This document shows positions 30,504 to 39,222 of a stretch of DNA of 39,624 nucleotides, one piece after another. The DNA comes from an uncultured Chlamydiae bacterium. Lineage in GTDB: Bacteria > Chlamydiota > Chlamydiia > Chlamydiales > Rhabdochlamydiaceae. Location: NCBI GenBank assembly GCA_945952445.1, contig CAMFIG010000021.1, positions 1 through 39,624 of the forward strand, read 5' to 3'. Under the pieces are notes generated by a model. That model made no database searches, was not told the DNA's origin, and was given only the letters and a program-made list of their open reading frames with translations. Both the position numbers and the translations under genes were made by a program. The stretch's first letter is position 1; each line of letters opens with the position of its first letter.

Positions 30504-32219
30504 GTGTCTCCTACTTTTTTTTCTTTCATTTCAAAACAGTATTGGTGTGAATTTGTCCCAAAAAGCTGGTTGCTTTTTCGACAATATCAGAAAGCATGGT
30601 GTAAAAAAGATCTTTTTGCAGGGGTGACTGTAGGAATTGTGGCTCTTCCTTTAGCGATGGCCTTTGCGATTGCTTCTGGGGTGAGGCCTGAACAGGGATT
30701 ATTTACTGCGATCATTGCAGGTTTTCTGATTTCTTTATTTGGAGGCAGCCGTGTGCAGATTGGTGGCCCTACAGGGGCTTTTGTAGTCATTGTCTTTGAT
30801 GTTGTTCAAAGGCATGGATATACAGGCCTTGCAATAGCGACGTTGCTTGCGGGTGTTATTTTAATAGTCATGGCGCTCTGCCGTCTTGGGACGTTGATCA
30901 AATATATCCCTTATCCTTTGACTACAGGGTTCACTACAGGGATTGCTGTGCTTATTTTCTCTTCTCAAATAAAAGACTTTTTTGGACTTTCCTTAATGCA
31001 AGAACCCTCAGGATTTATACAAAAATGGGGGGCTTTTTTTTCTGCAAGGCATAGCTGGAATCCAATGACGTTTGCAGTTGCCTTGGGAACTTTAATTGTT
31101 ATTTTGCTTTTAAGGAAATATATTCCGAGAGTTCCTTGGGGGATTGCAGCCATTGTTTTAGCGACGCTTGTGTGTTCGATCTTTCACTTGCCTGTAGAAA
31201 CGATTGCTACTCGTTTTGGAGAGATCCCGCACAGTTTGCCTGTACCTTCTCTACCTGCGATTTCTTTAGAATGGGGTATAATTCAGAATCTGATTCCCGA
31301 TGCGATTACGATCGCCTTGCTTGCGGGGATTGAATCTCTTTTATCAGCAGTGGTTGCAGATGGGATGATGGGAGGAAGACACAAATCCAATTGTGAGCTA
31401 TTGGCTCAAGGCATTGCAAATATTGGATCGGTCTATTTTGGCGGCATTCCGGCGACGGGAGCGATTGCAAGAACTGCAACTAACATCAAAACAGGAGCGG
31501 TTACCCCCTTGGCAGGGATGGTGCATGCTGCGACCTTATTTGTGGTTTTGTTATGTTTATCCCCGGTTGTCAGCCAGATCCCGTTAGCTGCTTTATCTGC
31601 TGTTTTGATAATGGTAGCGTGGAATATGAGCGAGGTGTCTCATTTCACTCATCTATTTAAGGCTCCCATAGGAGATGTAGGAGTCTTGCTATGCGCTTTT
31701 TTTTTAACCGTATTTGTTAATTTGACCGTTGCTGTAGAAGTGGGGATGATTTTGGCTGCCTTCCTCTTTATGAAGAGAATGAGCGATCTTTCCGGAGTAG
31801 TGTCTATGTCGGCTATTTTAGTTGATGAGGAGGCTCTAAAAGAAGTGGAAGATCCGGATGCAATTGTAAAAAAACAAGTGCCTTTAGGTGTTGAGGTGTA
31901 TGAAATCAATGGGCCTTTTTTCTTTGGGGTTGCAGATAGTCTCAAAGATGTGTTGCAACAGCTCGAAAAGCCTCCTCTTGTATTTATTTTGAGAATGAGA
32001 AAAGTACCTGTAATCGATGCGAGCGGAATGCATGCATTAAAAGAATTTTATTATAAGTGTCATAAGGATAAGACTGTTTTAATTCTTTCAGGAGTGCGTG
32101 GGGCTACGGCACAGGCGATTGCAAAATTTGGGCTTGATCAGCTGGTTGGATTAGAAAATATTTTTCCGCATATAGACCCGGCCTTACGCCGAGCGCAAAA
32201 GCTTGTGGAAACTTCTTAG
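30504..32219 (+). CDS. SulP-family anion transporter with STAS domain
   Basis: The 571-residue protein has the SulP transport core: about 10-14 membrane segments from residue 38 (DLFAGVTVGIVALPLAMAFA, the sulfate-transporter signature), GGPTGAFVVI, and IGSVYFGGIPATGAIARTATN. A cytoplasmic STAS domain follows (about 455-560; VEVYEINGPFFFGVADSLKD and VPVIDASGMHALKEFY). Substrates of bacterial SulP proteins include sulfate, bicarbonate and C4-dicarboxylates; sequence does not decide. The start is a GTG with GGGAGG eight bases before it. The 3' end overlaps the convergent glycosyltransferase gene by 36 bases. Confidence 0.92.
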   Translation: MSPTFFSFISKQYWCEFVPKSWLLFRQYQKAWCKKDLFAGVTVGIVALPLAMAFAIASGVRPEQGLFTAIIAGFLISLFGGSRVQIGGPTGAFVVIVFDVVQRHGYTGLAIATLLAGVILIVMALCRLGTLIKYIPYPLTTGFTTGIAVLIFSSQIKDFFGLSLMQEPSGFIQKWGAFFSARHSWNPMTFAVALGTLIVILLLRKYIPRVPWGIAAIVLATLVCSIFHLPVETIATRFGEIPHSLPVPSLPAISLEWGIIQNLIPDAITIALLAGIESLLSAVVADGMMGGRHKSNCELLAQGIANIGSVYFGGIPATGAIARTATNIKTGAVTPLAGMVHAATLFVVLLCLSPVVSQIPLAALSAVLIMVAWNMSEVSHFTHLFKAPIGDVGVLLCAFFLTVFVNLTVAVEVGMILAAFLFMKRMSDLSGVVSMSAILVDEEALKEVEDPDAIVKKQVPLGVEVYEINGPFFFGVADSLKDVLQQLEKPPLVFILRMRKVPVIDASGMHALKEFYYKCHKDKTVLILSGVRGATAQAIAKFGLDQLVGLENIFPHIDPALRRAQKLVETS

Positions 32220-33107
32220 TGCCTTATAGGTGGGAACCCAGGGTTGCCAACGCATTTTCCGGATCTTGCCCGGAAGCCACAGGGGAGGGGTTAGAACCTC
32301 TCCTTTCAGCCATCCAGGGCGCCAAAGGCGCATTCTCTTTGCATCGTCTGCAAGGATCAGTGTAGGGATGTTTAAATTCGAAGCCAGATGACCTGCTAAA
32401 GAGTCATTTCCAATCAGATATCCCGATTCATAAATCCATGCAGCAAGCTCCGATAGGCAAGGAAAAGAGACCAAGGGAAAACGTGCTTGGAGGTGTGTTT
32501 GCCAAGAAGCGTGTTCCTGGATGCTTGTAATGAATTGTACTTCATATCCTAAGGAGTGGATTTTGTGGCCAAGTAAGAGAAATTGCTGAGGAGTCCAGTT
32601 TTTTTTAGGATCGCTGCTTGTTGGGTGGATTAGAACACGCCTATTTTCTTTGCGGTGAATGAGATTTGGAGGCGGGATAAGACCATTATTTTTAGAGGAT
32701 AAAGGAAGGCTTAAAAGTCGTGCCATGGACTGCGCTATGTTATCAGCCATCGATTGAGTGGGATCAAATGCCAAATCTAAAGGGTGTAAAGGGCCGTGTT
32801 TTTTCGCGGAATATGTGGGGTAGAGGACGCTAAGCTGGGAGAGTTTTCCCGACGATCTTTGCAAGATAAGCTCTTTGCTAAACGAGCTGTTGTCATTTTC
32901 AAGAAGAATGAGGTCGGCTCTATCTAGGCAAAATGCAGTTTTTTCTAGGTTTGAGATTTCGTGCCGAGGAAACCAGGATTGCAGCTGGGGTAAATAAGGG
33001 TGGCACATGATAGGGTGGTAACCGTGTTGTTGTAGAGATTGCGATGCAATCATCATTAACAGAGCGTCGCCGATGCCTTTTGCGGGGAAAATAATCGCTT
33101 TTGCCAT
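32184..33107 (-). CDS. Glycosyltransferase family 9 (heptosyltransferase-like)
   Basis: About 307 residues from the ATG at 33105-33107, giving the usual family start (AKAIIFPAKGIGDALLMM). The C-terminal half has VLIHPTSSDPKKNWTPQQF and YLIGNDSLAGHLASNLNIPTL, the nucleotide-sugar site of family 9 transferases that add heptose to lipopolysaccharide or similar sugars. The frame is open up to an ATG at 33149 that overlaps the groEL stop (TAATG), which would add 14 residues; that extension is encoded by a 13-bp hairpin and does not look like protein. It follows the groEL paralogue on the same strand. Confidence 0.85.
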   Translation of the reverse strand: MAKAIIFPAKGIGDALLMMIASQSLQQHGYHPIMCHPYLPQLQSWFPRHEISNLEKTAFCLDRADLILLENDNSSFSKELILQRSSGKLSQLSVLYPTYSAKKHGPLHPLDLAFDPTQSMADNIAQSMARLLSLPLSSKNNGLIPPPNLIHRKENRRVLIHPTSSDPKKNWTPQQFLLLGHKIHSLGYEVQFITSIQEHASWQTHLQARFPLVSFPCLSELAAWIYESGYLIGNDSLAGHLASNLNIPTLILADDAKRMRLWRPGWLKGEVLTPPLWLPGKIRKMRWQPWVPTYKALRSFHKLLRSA

Positions 33108-33115
33108 AAAGATGG

Positions 33116-33144
33116 AATCCCGGAGAGAAACTCTCTCCGGGATT
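33116..33144 (-). other. 13-bp hairpin between groEL paralogue and glycosyltransferase
   Basis: AATCCCGGAGAGA (33116-33128) and TCTCTCCGGGATT (33132-33144) pair perfectly over a three-base loop. It begins five bases after the groEL stop. No T run follows on the minus strand, so full termination is doubtful; an mRNA-stabilising or partial terminator role between the two genes is likely. Confidence 0.7.
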
Positions 33145-33148
33145 TTCA

Positions 33149-34741
33149 TTATTGTTTAGGCTCTTCTTCCGGAGCATTGCCAATTAAGGCTTCCGATAGC
33201 AGAACGATGCCTGCTGTGGAAGAAGAAAATAGAAGAGCATGTTTTACGACTTTTGTAGGGTCTACGATGCCGGACTGAATCAGATCTTCTACTTGTTCTG
33301 TGACGACATTGAATCCGTAGTTGCCTTTCTTTGCTTGGATTTGTTCTAAGATCACAGAGCTGTCGAACCCTGCATTGGAAATAATTGTCCTTGCAGGAGC
33401 TTCGCAGGCTTTTAAGACGATCTGGGCTCCTACAGCCTCTTCAGAGGAGAGTTTTAACCCTAGTGCGGCTTGGCTTGCTTGCAAAAGAGCAATTCCACCG
33501 CCAGGTACGATCCCTTCTTCTAGAGCGGCTCTTGTGGAGCTTAAGCTGTCTTCGAAGACTTGCTTTTTCTGTTTCATCTCAGGTTCAGTAGGTGCACCTA
33601 CTCGAATGACAGCAACGCCGCCGGTGAGCTTAGCTTTGCGCTCTTCGAGTTTTTCTTTGTCGTATGAGCTGGTGGTTGTTTTGATTTCAGCTTCGATTTG
33701 GTGGATCCGCGCTGTAATTTCTTTGGGCTTTCCACTGCCATTAATGATTGTTGTTTTTTCTTTTGTCACAAGAATCTTTTCTGCAGATCCAAGAACTTCT
33801 GTAGAAGCATCTTTTAGATAAATGCCTGCATCTTCGGTAACGAGTGTAGCACCCGTGAGTGTAGCAATGTCTTGAAGCAGAGCTTTTCTTCTGTCTCCAA
33901 ATCCAGGAGCTTTTACTGCGCATACTTTCAGAGTGCCTCGTAAGCGGTTGACGACGAGGGTAGAAAGAGCATCTCCTTCAATGTCATCTGCAATGATGAG
34001 AAGTTCTTGTGCGCTCGCAGCAGTTGCTTGCAAGATAGATAGGATTTCTTGGATGGAAGAGATTTTCTTATCGGTGACGAGAACTTTAGGATTTTGCATT
34101 TCTGCAATCATCTTTTCAGCATTCGTACAGAAATAGGCGCTTGTGTAGCCGCGATCAAACTGCATGCCTTCTACGGTTTCGATCGTTGTTTCTGTTCCTT
34201 TGCCTTCCTCGATGGTAATGACGCCGGATTTTCCCACTTTGTGAATTGCATTGCAGATCATCCGGCCGATATCGGCATTACCCGAGGCGGCTGCGATGGC
34301 AATTTGCTCTACTTCTGACTCTTTTTGGATATTGATTGCATTTGACTCGAGCTGTTTTACGATTGCTTCAACTGCTTTTTCCATTCCGCGTTTGATGTGG
34401 ATTGGGCTGCTTCCTGAGGAGATGTTTTTAATCCCGCCTTGGACAAGAGCTTTTAATAAAAGAAGAGTTGTAGTCGTTCCATCTCCGCATTTTTCTTTCA
34501 TTTTGCTGGCAACTTCTTTGCCCATCGCAATGCCCATATTGGCATATTGGTCCTTGAGTTCCACATCTTTGACAATGCTGTTGCCATCATTTGTAATGGT
34601 AGGTGCGCCCCAGCTTGCCTGAAGTCCTACATTTCTTCCTTTAGGACCAAGGGTTACAGAGACAACTTCTGCAAGTTTGTCGATTCCCTCGCGAAGTTTT
34701 TGCCTAGCTTCTTCTTCGAAAATTAGTTCTCGAGCTGTCAT
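33149..34741 (-). CDS. groEL: GroEL-type chaperonin paralogue
   Basis: The 530-residue protein is a full-length group I chaperonin. The ATP site is intact: TLGPKGRNVGL, TNDGNSIVKD, CGDGTTTTLLLL and the catalytic Asp in FEDSLSSTRAALEEG, plus VPGGGIALLQ. The apical region (ELLIIADDIEGDALSTLVVN) is also close to GroEL. It differs from a housekeeping GroEL in lacking the Gly-Gly-Met tail (it ends EEEPKQ) and in having no groES next to it. Chlamydiae usually carry three groEL genes, of which two are divergent and alone; this is probably one of those two. Its ATG overlaps the stop of the CoaX-like gene. No CIRCE element is seen upstream. Confidence 0.9.
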   Translation of the reverse strand: MTARELIFEEEARQKLREGIDKLAEVVSVTLGPKGRNVGLQASWGAPTITNDGNSIVKDVELKDQYANMGIAMGKEVASKMKEKCGDGTTTTLLLLKALVQGGIKNISSGSSPIHIKRGMEKAVEAIVKQLESNAINIQKESEVEQIAIAAASGNADIGRMICNAIHKVGKSGVITIEEGKGTETTIETVEGMQFDRGYTSAYFCTNAEKMIAEMQNPKVLVTDKKISSIQEILSILQATAASAQELLIIADDIEGDALSTLVVNRLRGTLKVCAVKAPGFGDRRKALLQDIATLTGATLVTEDAGIYLKDASTEVLGSAEKILVTKEKTTIINGSGKPKEITARIHQIEAEIKTTTSSYDKEKLEERKAKLTGGVAVIRVGAPTEPEMKQKKQVFEDSLSSTRAALEEGIVPGGGIALLQASQAALGLKLSSEEAVGAQIVLKACEAPARTIISNAGFDSSVILEQIQAKKGNYGFNVVTEQVEDLIQSGIVDPTKVVKHALLFSSSTAGIVLLSEALIGNAPEEEPKQ

Positions 34742-35436
34742 AAAGATTTCTCCTTTGTAAGTAGATGTTCTTTTTGGATCTCATGGAGTCCAATTAAGGT
34801 GAGGTGTGGATCGATACAATCCACCCATTCTTGTAGATCTTGTGTCATTTCAGCAAAAGGTTCCGAGCTAGTCGCTAGAACTTGTACGGAGCCTGGATGT
34901 TCCGCTTCTTGCTTGATTTCAAAAATAATCCGTTCAATTGCCCCTAGTGTGCCATAGTAGTTGCCGATAGTGTTTTGTGCAGAGAGCGACTCTCCGATAG
35001 AAGAGAGGGGCTTTTGTTTTGCATAAGGAGAGGGAAATGTAGCTCCCCCTCGATACACGCCTTCTTTGGTGACCAAATCAAAGCAGATCTCGTGATCTAG
35101 GGAAACTACCAAGCAGTCGTTCTGAGGGAAATGGCGTAGAGCTCCGTAGAGGGTAGCGATAATGTTGGCAGAGACTGGAAGGTTTTCTGCAAATGAGATA
35201 TTGAGTTGAGAGAAATCCAATTTCTCAAAAGAGATCCCATGTGTTTGTAAGAGCTCGGAAATAGGTTGTTCTATTTCGGAAGAAGAACTGGCTAGAAGTA
35301 CATGGTCGTGCGGATGATTCTGCAGAAACGGAATCAGAGACGGAGCATCCCCTGAGAAAGTTGATTGTAAGGAGTCTTTTTGAAAAAAACCTGCGTGGAT
35401 TTGACCGGATTCCAGATGAATCACATAGGTTTGCAT
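34738..35436 (-). CDS. CoaX-like (type III pantothenate kinase fold) protein, probably degenerate
   Basis: The 232-residue protein follows the outline of type III pantothenate kinase: an N-terminal strand pair with a G-F turn (IHLESGQIHAGFFQKD), VLLASSSSEIEQPI, PVSANIIATLYGAL in place of the GADR(I)-N-A helix, CLVVSLDHEICFDLVTKEGVYRGG then ATFPSP in place of the D-F-G-T-A...G-Y-x-G-G-x-I-x-P-G segment. The key phosphate-binding residues (D-x-G-N-T and D-F-G-T-A) are missing, so kinase activity is doubtful. The assignment rests on order and spacing, not strong identity. AGGA precedes the ATG and a good promoter lies upstream. It is translationally coupled to the groEL paralogue, which suggests a joint role. 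Confidence 0.5.
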   Translation of the reverse strand: MQTYVIHLESGQIHAGFFQKDSLQSTFSGDAPSLIPFLQNHPHDHVLLASSSSEIEQPISELLQTHGISFEKLDFSQLNISFAENLPVSANIIATLYGALRHFPQNDCLVVSLDHEICFDLVTKEGVYRGGATFPSPYAKQKPLSSIGESLSAQNTIGNYYGTLGAIERIIFEIKQEAEHPGSVQVLATSSEPFAEMTQDLQEWVDCIDPHLTLIGLHEIQKEHLLTKEKSL

Positions 35437-35468
35437 GGCTTTATCCTGGATGCTTTTCTGAACTCACC

Positions 35469-35497
35469 ATAGTATGAAAAATAGGGGTTCTTCGCAA
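35469..35497 (-). promoter_or_regulatory. Promoter of the CoaX-like/groEL/glycosyltransferase run
   Basis: On the minus strand TTGCGA (35497-35492), a 17-base spacer and TACTAT (35474-35469) form a good sigma-70-type promoter about 32 bases before the ATG. No inverted repeat of CIRCE type is present. Confidence 0.55.
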
Positions 35498-35536
35498 CGT
35501 TTTTCTTATTTATTTAGCAGACGTGCAAGCGAAGTG

Positions 35537-36361
35537 CTAGTTCTCTGCTATGTCTTGAGTATGAAATCTCTTATAGAGATGCTGCTTGGGCACCTTATAC
35601 AAATGGGCTGCGGTCTTGATGGCATCTGTTAGAGAAAGTTTATAGGTGGTTTGTAGCTCCTGGATGAGATCTTCCGGAGATGAGGGAAGTGGCTCTTCCA
35701 TAGAACCCTCTATAATGAGGACGATTTCCCCTTTAGGAGGGTGATCGGCAAAATATCGGTAGGCTTCTTCTGCAGGAAGACGGATTGCTTCTTCAAATGT
35801 TTTTGTCATCTCCCGTACTACAGCTACGTGTGTGCGAGGGGCTGCTTTAGATAAGATGTGCAAAGTGGCGGAGATTCTTTGAGGGCTTTCGTAAAAAATA
35901 GAAACGCCCGGATAGGAAAGGACGAAAGGTAAAAGATGGAGGATCTCGTTTTCTTTCCTCGGAAGAAAGCCTAAAAATTGAAAAGGGTGGGTCTTCATTC
36001 CGGATAGAAGCAGAGCATGGATGAGAGCGCAAGGGCCGGGAAGTGCTGTAAAGGGGAGTTCTTCTTGGATGCAGCTTGCAATTAATAGGTGTCCAGGATC
36101 GCAAATTCCCGGAGTTCCCCCATCACTAAGCAGTCCGATCTGCATACCAGTGCGTAGATCTTGAAGGACTTTGGGAAGTTTTTCTTTTTCATTGTGTAGA
36201 TGAAAGCTTTGGAGTGGTTTGCGGATTTGATAATGCTGGAGTAAAATAGAACTTTTTCTCGTGTCCTCGCAAAGCAGATAGTCGCATTGCTGCATGGTAA
36301 GAACAGCGCGATATGTAAGATCGGAAAGATTGCCAATGGGGGTTGCTATTAGGTAGAGCAT
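35537..36361 (-). CDS. rsmI: 16S rRNA (cytidine1402-2'-O)-methyltransferase RsmI
   Basis: RsmI methylates the ribose of C1402 in 16S rRNA at the decoding site. From the ATG at 36359-36361 the protein has 274 residues and begins LYLIATPIGNLSDLTYRAV, the family hallmark. Then come CEDTRKSSILLQHY, GLLSDGGTPGICDPG (SAM-binding), LPGPCALIHALLLSG, FLGFLPRKE and FYESPQRI. The longer open frame upstream (to 36550) is read through tRNA-Cys and is not coding. GGAG lies just before the ATG. tRNA-Cys ends 20 bases upstream on the same strand. Confidence 0.95.
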   Translation of the reverse strand: MLYLIATPIGNLSDLTYRAVLTMQQCDYLLCEDTRKSSILLQHYQIRKPLQSFHLHNEKEKLPKVLQDLRTGMQIGLLSDGGTPGICDPGHLLIASCIQEELPFTALPGPCALIHALLLSGMKTHPFQFLGFLPRKENEILHLLPFVLSYPGVSIFYESPQRISATLHILSKAAPRTHVAVVREMTKTFEEAIRLPAEEAYRYFADHPPKGEIVLIIEGSMEEPLPSSPEDLIQELQTTYKLSLTDAIKTAAHLYKVPKQHLYKRFHTQDIAEN

Positions 36362-36381
36362 ATGCTCCAAAGAATAATGTA

Positions 36382-36453
36382 AGGTGGCACTCAGATTTGA
36401 ACTGAGGAATGGGAGCTTTGCAGGCTCCTGCCTTACCGCTTGGCTATGCCACC
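36382..36453 (-). tRNA. tRNA-Cys (anticodon GCA)
   Basis: On the minus strand, acceptor GGTGGCA/TGCCACC, D arm GCCAAGCGGTAAGGC, anticodon stem GGAGC/GCTCC with loop CTGCAAA (anticodon GCA) and T arm CTCAGTTCAAATCTGAG all form. The discriminator is U, the identity base of tRNA-Cys. Confidence 0.95.
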
Positions 36454-36580
36454 AGTTAAGAAAGCTCGAAATTATGCGCATTTCCTGATATGAGGTCAAA
36501 TGGTTTTTGTCTGTTTTGGCCTGAAGAGAATAATTTTTTAGAATTTTCATAAAAAACTTTTCTTTTCAAAACGCAGTTCG

Positions 36581-36586
36581 TATGAT
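36581..36586 (+). promoter_or_regulatory. Possible -10 box for cydAB
   Basis: TATGAT lies 33 bases before the cydA ATG. A weak -35 (TTTTCT) sits 17 bases upstream. The region between tRNA-Cys and cydA is A/T-rich and holds no other feature. Confidence 0.35.
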
Positions 36587-36618
36587 TAAAAGTGGCTTTA
36601 AAAAAAGGTGTGCTACCT

Positions 36619-37995
36619 ATGGACGCAGTGTTTTTTTCTAGGATCCAATTTGCCTTAACGAGTATGTTCCATTATATATATCCCCCTCTAAGTATCGGGC
36701 TTGGACTGATGCTTGTTATTTTTGAAGGGATGTACATTAAGACAAAGAAACCTTTATATAAAAGGATCACTAAATTTTGGGTTGGAGTCTTTGCTCTTAC
36801 TTTTGCATTGGGCGTAGCGACGGGGCTTGTGCAAGTGTTTGGTTTTGGAACAAATTGGGCCACCTATTCCCGTTTCGTGGGCGATGTCTTTGGCAGTGCT
36901 CTTGGAGCGGAAGGGATTTTTGCGTTCTTTTTAGAGTCTGGATTTCTTGGCCTGATGCTCTTTGGCTGGAACCGCATTAGCGATCGGATGCATTACCTAT
37001 CTACCTGCTTAGTAGCTTTGGGAGCGCATTTTAGTGCAATTTGGATCGTCGTAGCCAATTCTTGGATGCAAACTCCTACCGGATTCAAAGTTGTAGGTGA
37101 GGGGTTGCAAGCAAAAGCTGTTCTCACAGATTTTTGGGCTATGGTGTTCAATCCTTCTTCTGTCGATAGGCTTACGCATGTAGTTCTTGGCTGTTGGCTT
37201 TCCGGAATTTTTCTCGTGCTTAGCGTGAGCGCCTTCTATTATTTAAAGAAGAAACACCAAGACTTTGCAAAAGTGTGTATGAAAGTGGGACTCATTGCAG
37301 GGGCTATTGTCTTATGTCTTCAGCTATTTTCTGCAGACTCTTCAGCAAGAGGCGTAGCAGTCAACCAACCGGCAAAACTCGCGGCGATAGAGGGGATATA
37401 CCACACGCAATCAGAAGCTCCTCTTACTATGCTTGGATGGGTGGATACAGAAAATCAGACAACAAAAGGGATCAAGATCCCGGCTCTTCTTAGTTTTTTG
37501 ACGTTTCGAGATCCAAAAGCTCCCATCATGGGATTAGACCAGATTCCTCGTGATGAATGGCCGCCAGTGCAGCCTGTATTCCAAAGTTACCACATTATGA
37601 TCTGGATGTGGGGTTTTATGACTATCCTTGTAATTTGGAGCTGGATAGCTTGGAAGCGTAAACTTTTGGAAAAATCGAAATGGTTGTTATCTGGCTTAGT
37701 GGTTTCTGTTTTGTTTCCTCTTATCGCTAACCAAGCAGGCTGGTTTACTGCTGAAGTAGGCCGTCAGCCATGGATTGTCTACAAAGTACTTCGCACTGTA
37801 GATGGTGTGTCTCAATCCATTGTCGCTTCTCAAGTACTAGGTTCTTTGATTATGTTTTTTTGCATTTACATTGCATTGCTTGTGCTGTTCTTATACTTGC
37901 TCAACCGCAAGATTCAAACAGGACCCGAAGCAGAGGGAAAAGAGCCACAAATGGATGTATATCGCAATTTAGCAGCCGCTGTTCCAAAGGAGTAA
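36619..37995 (+). CDS. cydA: Cytochrome bd ubiquinol oxidase subunit I
   Basis: CydA carries the haems of the bd-type quinol oxidase, which reduces oxygen at the inner membrane at low oxygen levels. The roughly 458-residue protein has about nine membrane helices. Haem ligands are in place: His18 in TSMFHYIYPPLSIG, His187 in DRLTHVVLG and Met327 in YHIMIWMWG. GRQPW and the NQPAKLAA motif are also present. The Q-loop is short. The ATG at 36619 has AAGGTG nine bases upstream; an in-frame GTG at 36592 is less likely. cydB follows after three bases. Electrons may come from the NDH-2 encoded at 16-17 kb. Confidence 0.96.
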   Translation: MDAVFFSRIQFALTSMFHYIYPPLSIGLGLMLVIFEGMYIKTKKPLYKRITKFWVGVFALTFALGVATGLVQVFGFGTNWATYSRFVGDVFGSALGAEGIFAFFLESGFLGLMLFGWNRISDRMHYLSTCLVALGAHFSAIWIVVANSWMQTPTGFKVVGEGLQAKAVLTDFWAMVFNPSSVDRLTHVVLGCWLSGIFLVLSVSAFYYLKKKHQDFAKVCMKVGLIAGAIVLCLQLFSADSSARGVAVNQPAKLAAIEGIYHTQSEAPLTMLGWVDTENQTTKGIKIPALLSFLTFRDPKAPIMGLDQIPRDEWPPVQPVFQSYHIMIWMWGFMTILVIWSWIAWKRKLLEKSKWLLSGLVVSVLFPLIANQAGWFTAEVGRQPWIVYKVLRTVDGVSQSIVASQVLGSLIMFFCIYIALLVLFLYLLNRKIQTGPEAEGKEPQMDVYRNLAAAVPKE

Positions 37996-37998
37996 GTC

Positions 37999-39024
37999 AT
38001 GGATGCAATAACATTAGAAGTTTTATGGTATCTTGTAGTAGTAGCCGCTTTGATTTTTTATTGTATTCTCGACGGATTTGATTTGGGAGTAGGGGCTTTA
38101 CTGTTGTTTGTAAAGAAAGATAATGAACGCAGAGTGTTGCTTAACTCCATAGGCCCTGTATGGGATGGGAATGAAGTGTGGCTTGTCATCGTAGGGGGAG
38201 CTTTATTTGCGGGATTTCCCGATGTGTTTGCAACTATTTTTTCCTCTTTTTACAATTTTGTCATGCTATTGTTACTCGGACTTATGCTGCGTGCTGTTGC
38301 AATTGAATTTCGAAGCAAGCACGAATCGAAGCGCTGGAGAGCTAATTGGGATGTAATTTTTTGTGTTGCTAGCATCATTATTTCTTTTGGCATCGGCTTG
38401 GTATTCGGCAATCTAATCCAAGGGATCCCTCTTTCTGCAAATCGAGAGTTTATGGGGCATTTTTGGGTCTTTTTGAAGCCCTATCCCGTTTTACTCGGGA
38501 TTACGACTGTTTTGCTATTTACAATGCATGGAGCTATCTACCTTGCTATGAAAACAGAGGGGAGTTTGCATGAGACAGTCCGCAAGTGGGCGACTTCTAG
38601 CATTGTCGCTTTCTTTGTGGCATATGTAGTGCTGACCATAGCAACCTTTGTATATGCGCCTCATATGACGGATCATATGAAGCGTATGCCGATTCTATTT
38701 GCTGTGCCGGTTTTGGCGTTTCTTTCTATTCTCAATGTTCCTAGATTGATCCAAAAAAGAAGCGATGGGTGGGCTTTTATTTTCTCCTGCATCAGCATTA
38801 TTCTTCTTTTAGCGCTTTTTGCTATTGGAACATTCCCAACGATGGTTCGCTCTACAACAGATCCTCAGTATAGCTTGGTGATTGCAAATTCTTCTTCTTC
38901 TCCTCTTACGTTGAAGACGCTGCTCATCATAGTCGCAATAGGATTACCATTGGTTTTTGCCTATGGATTTTATATCTATCGCGTATTCCGAGGGAAAGTA
39001 AAGCTAGACAACCATAGCTATTAA
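37999..39024 (+). CDS. cydB: Cytochrome bd ubiquinol oxidase subunit II
   Basis: CydB is the second large subunit of the bd oxidase. The 341-residue protein has about eight or nine membrane helices and opens with LEVLWYLVVVAALIFYCILDGFDLGVGALL (in two stretches), then SIGPVWDGNEVWLVIVGGAL and the LRAVAIEFRSK segment, all typical of CydB. GGAG overlapping the cydA stop serves as ribosome site. No short cydX-like gene is seen after it. Mobile-element debris starts about 55 bases downstream. Confidence 0.96.
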   Translation: MDAITLEVLWYLVVVAALIFYCILDGFDLGVGALLLFVKKDNERRVLLNSIGPVWDGNEVWLVIVGGALFAGFPDVFATIFSSFYNFVMLLLLGLMLRAVAIEFRSKHESKRWRANWDVIFCVASIIISFGIGLVFGNLIQGIPLSANREFMGHFWVFLKPYPVLLGITTVLLFTMHGAIYLAMKTEGSLHETVRKWATSSIVAFFVAYVVLTIATFVYAPHMTDHMKRMPILFAVPVLAFLSILNVPRLIQKRSDGWAFIFSCISIILLLALFAIGTFPTMVRSTTDPQYSLVIANSSSSPLTLKTLLIIVAIGLPLVFAYGFYIYRVFRGKVKLDNHSY

Positions 39025-39148
39025 TGGTCGAATCTCCCGACTTTGACACTTTGACTTCAGCAGATTCCATAACTCATTGAGCGGTAAGCCACTGGTTTGA
39101 CCAGTGGGCTCATAAGGCTTTGCCTAAAGATTTGGTACGATATAAGAA

Positions 39149-39222
39149 GACGACGATGTTATATTTTCTTTGTTGGTCTGACGGACTAACAAAGGAAAAA
39201 TTATGGAAACAACATCGTCGTC
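39149..39222 (+). promoter_or_regulatory. Nested hairpins masking the tnpA ribosome site
   Basis: An inner 11-bp stem (CTTTGTTGGTC 39168-39178 with GACTAACAAAG 39184-39194, one G-U) covers the AAAGG ribosome site of tnpA. An outer perfect 12-bp repeat (GACGACGATGTT 39149-39160 with AACATCGTCGTC 39211-39222) reaches into the first codons. IS200 of enterobacteria is known to block tnpA translation in a similar way. Confidence 0.65.

Noticed and set aside
33321-33821. 166-codon plus-strand ORF opposite groEL
   Set aside because: Antisense shadow of a highly conserved gene.
35437-35530. CIRCE-type heat-shock operator before the groEL paralogue operon
   Set aside because: No long inverted repeat of that type is present; only a plain promoter is seen.
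36362-36550. N-terminal extension of RsmI by 63 residues
   Set aside because: It would be translated from tRNA-Cys; the family start is LYLIATPIGN.
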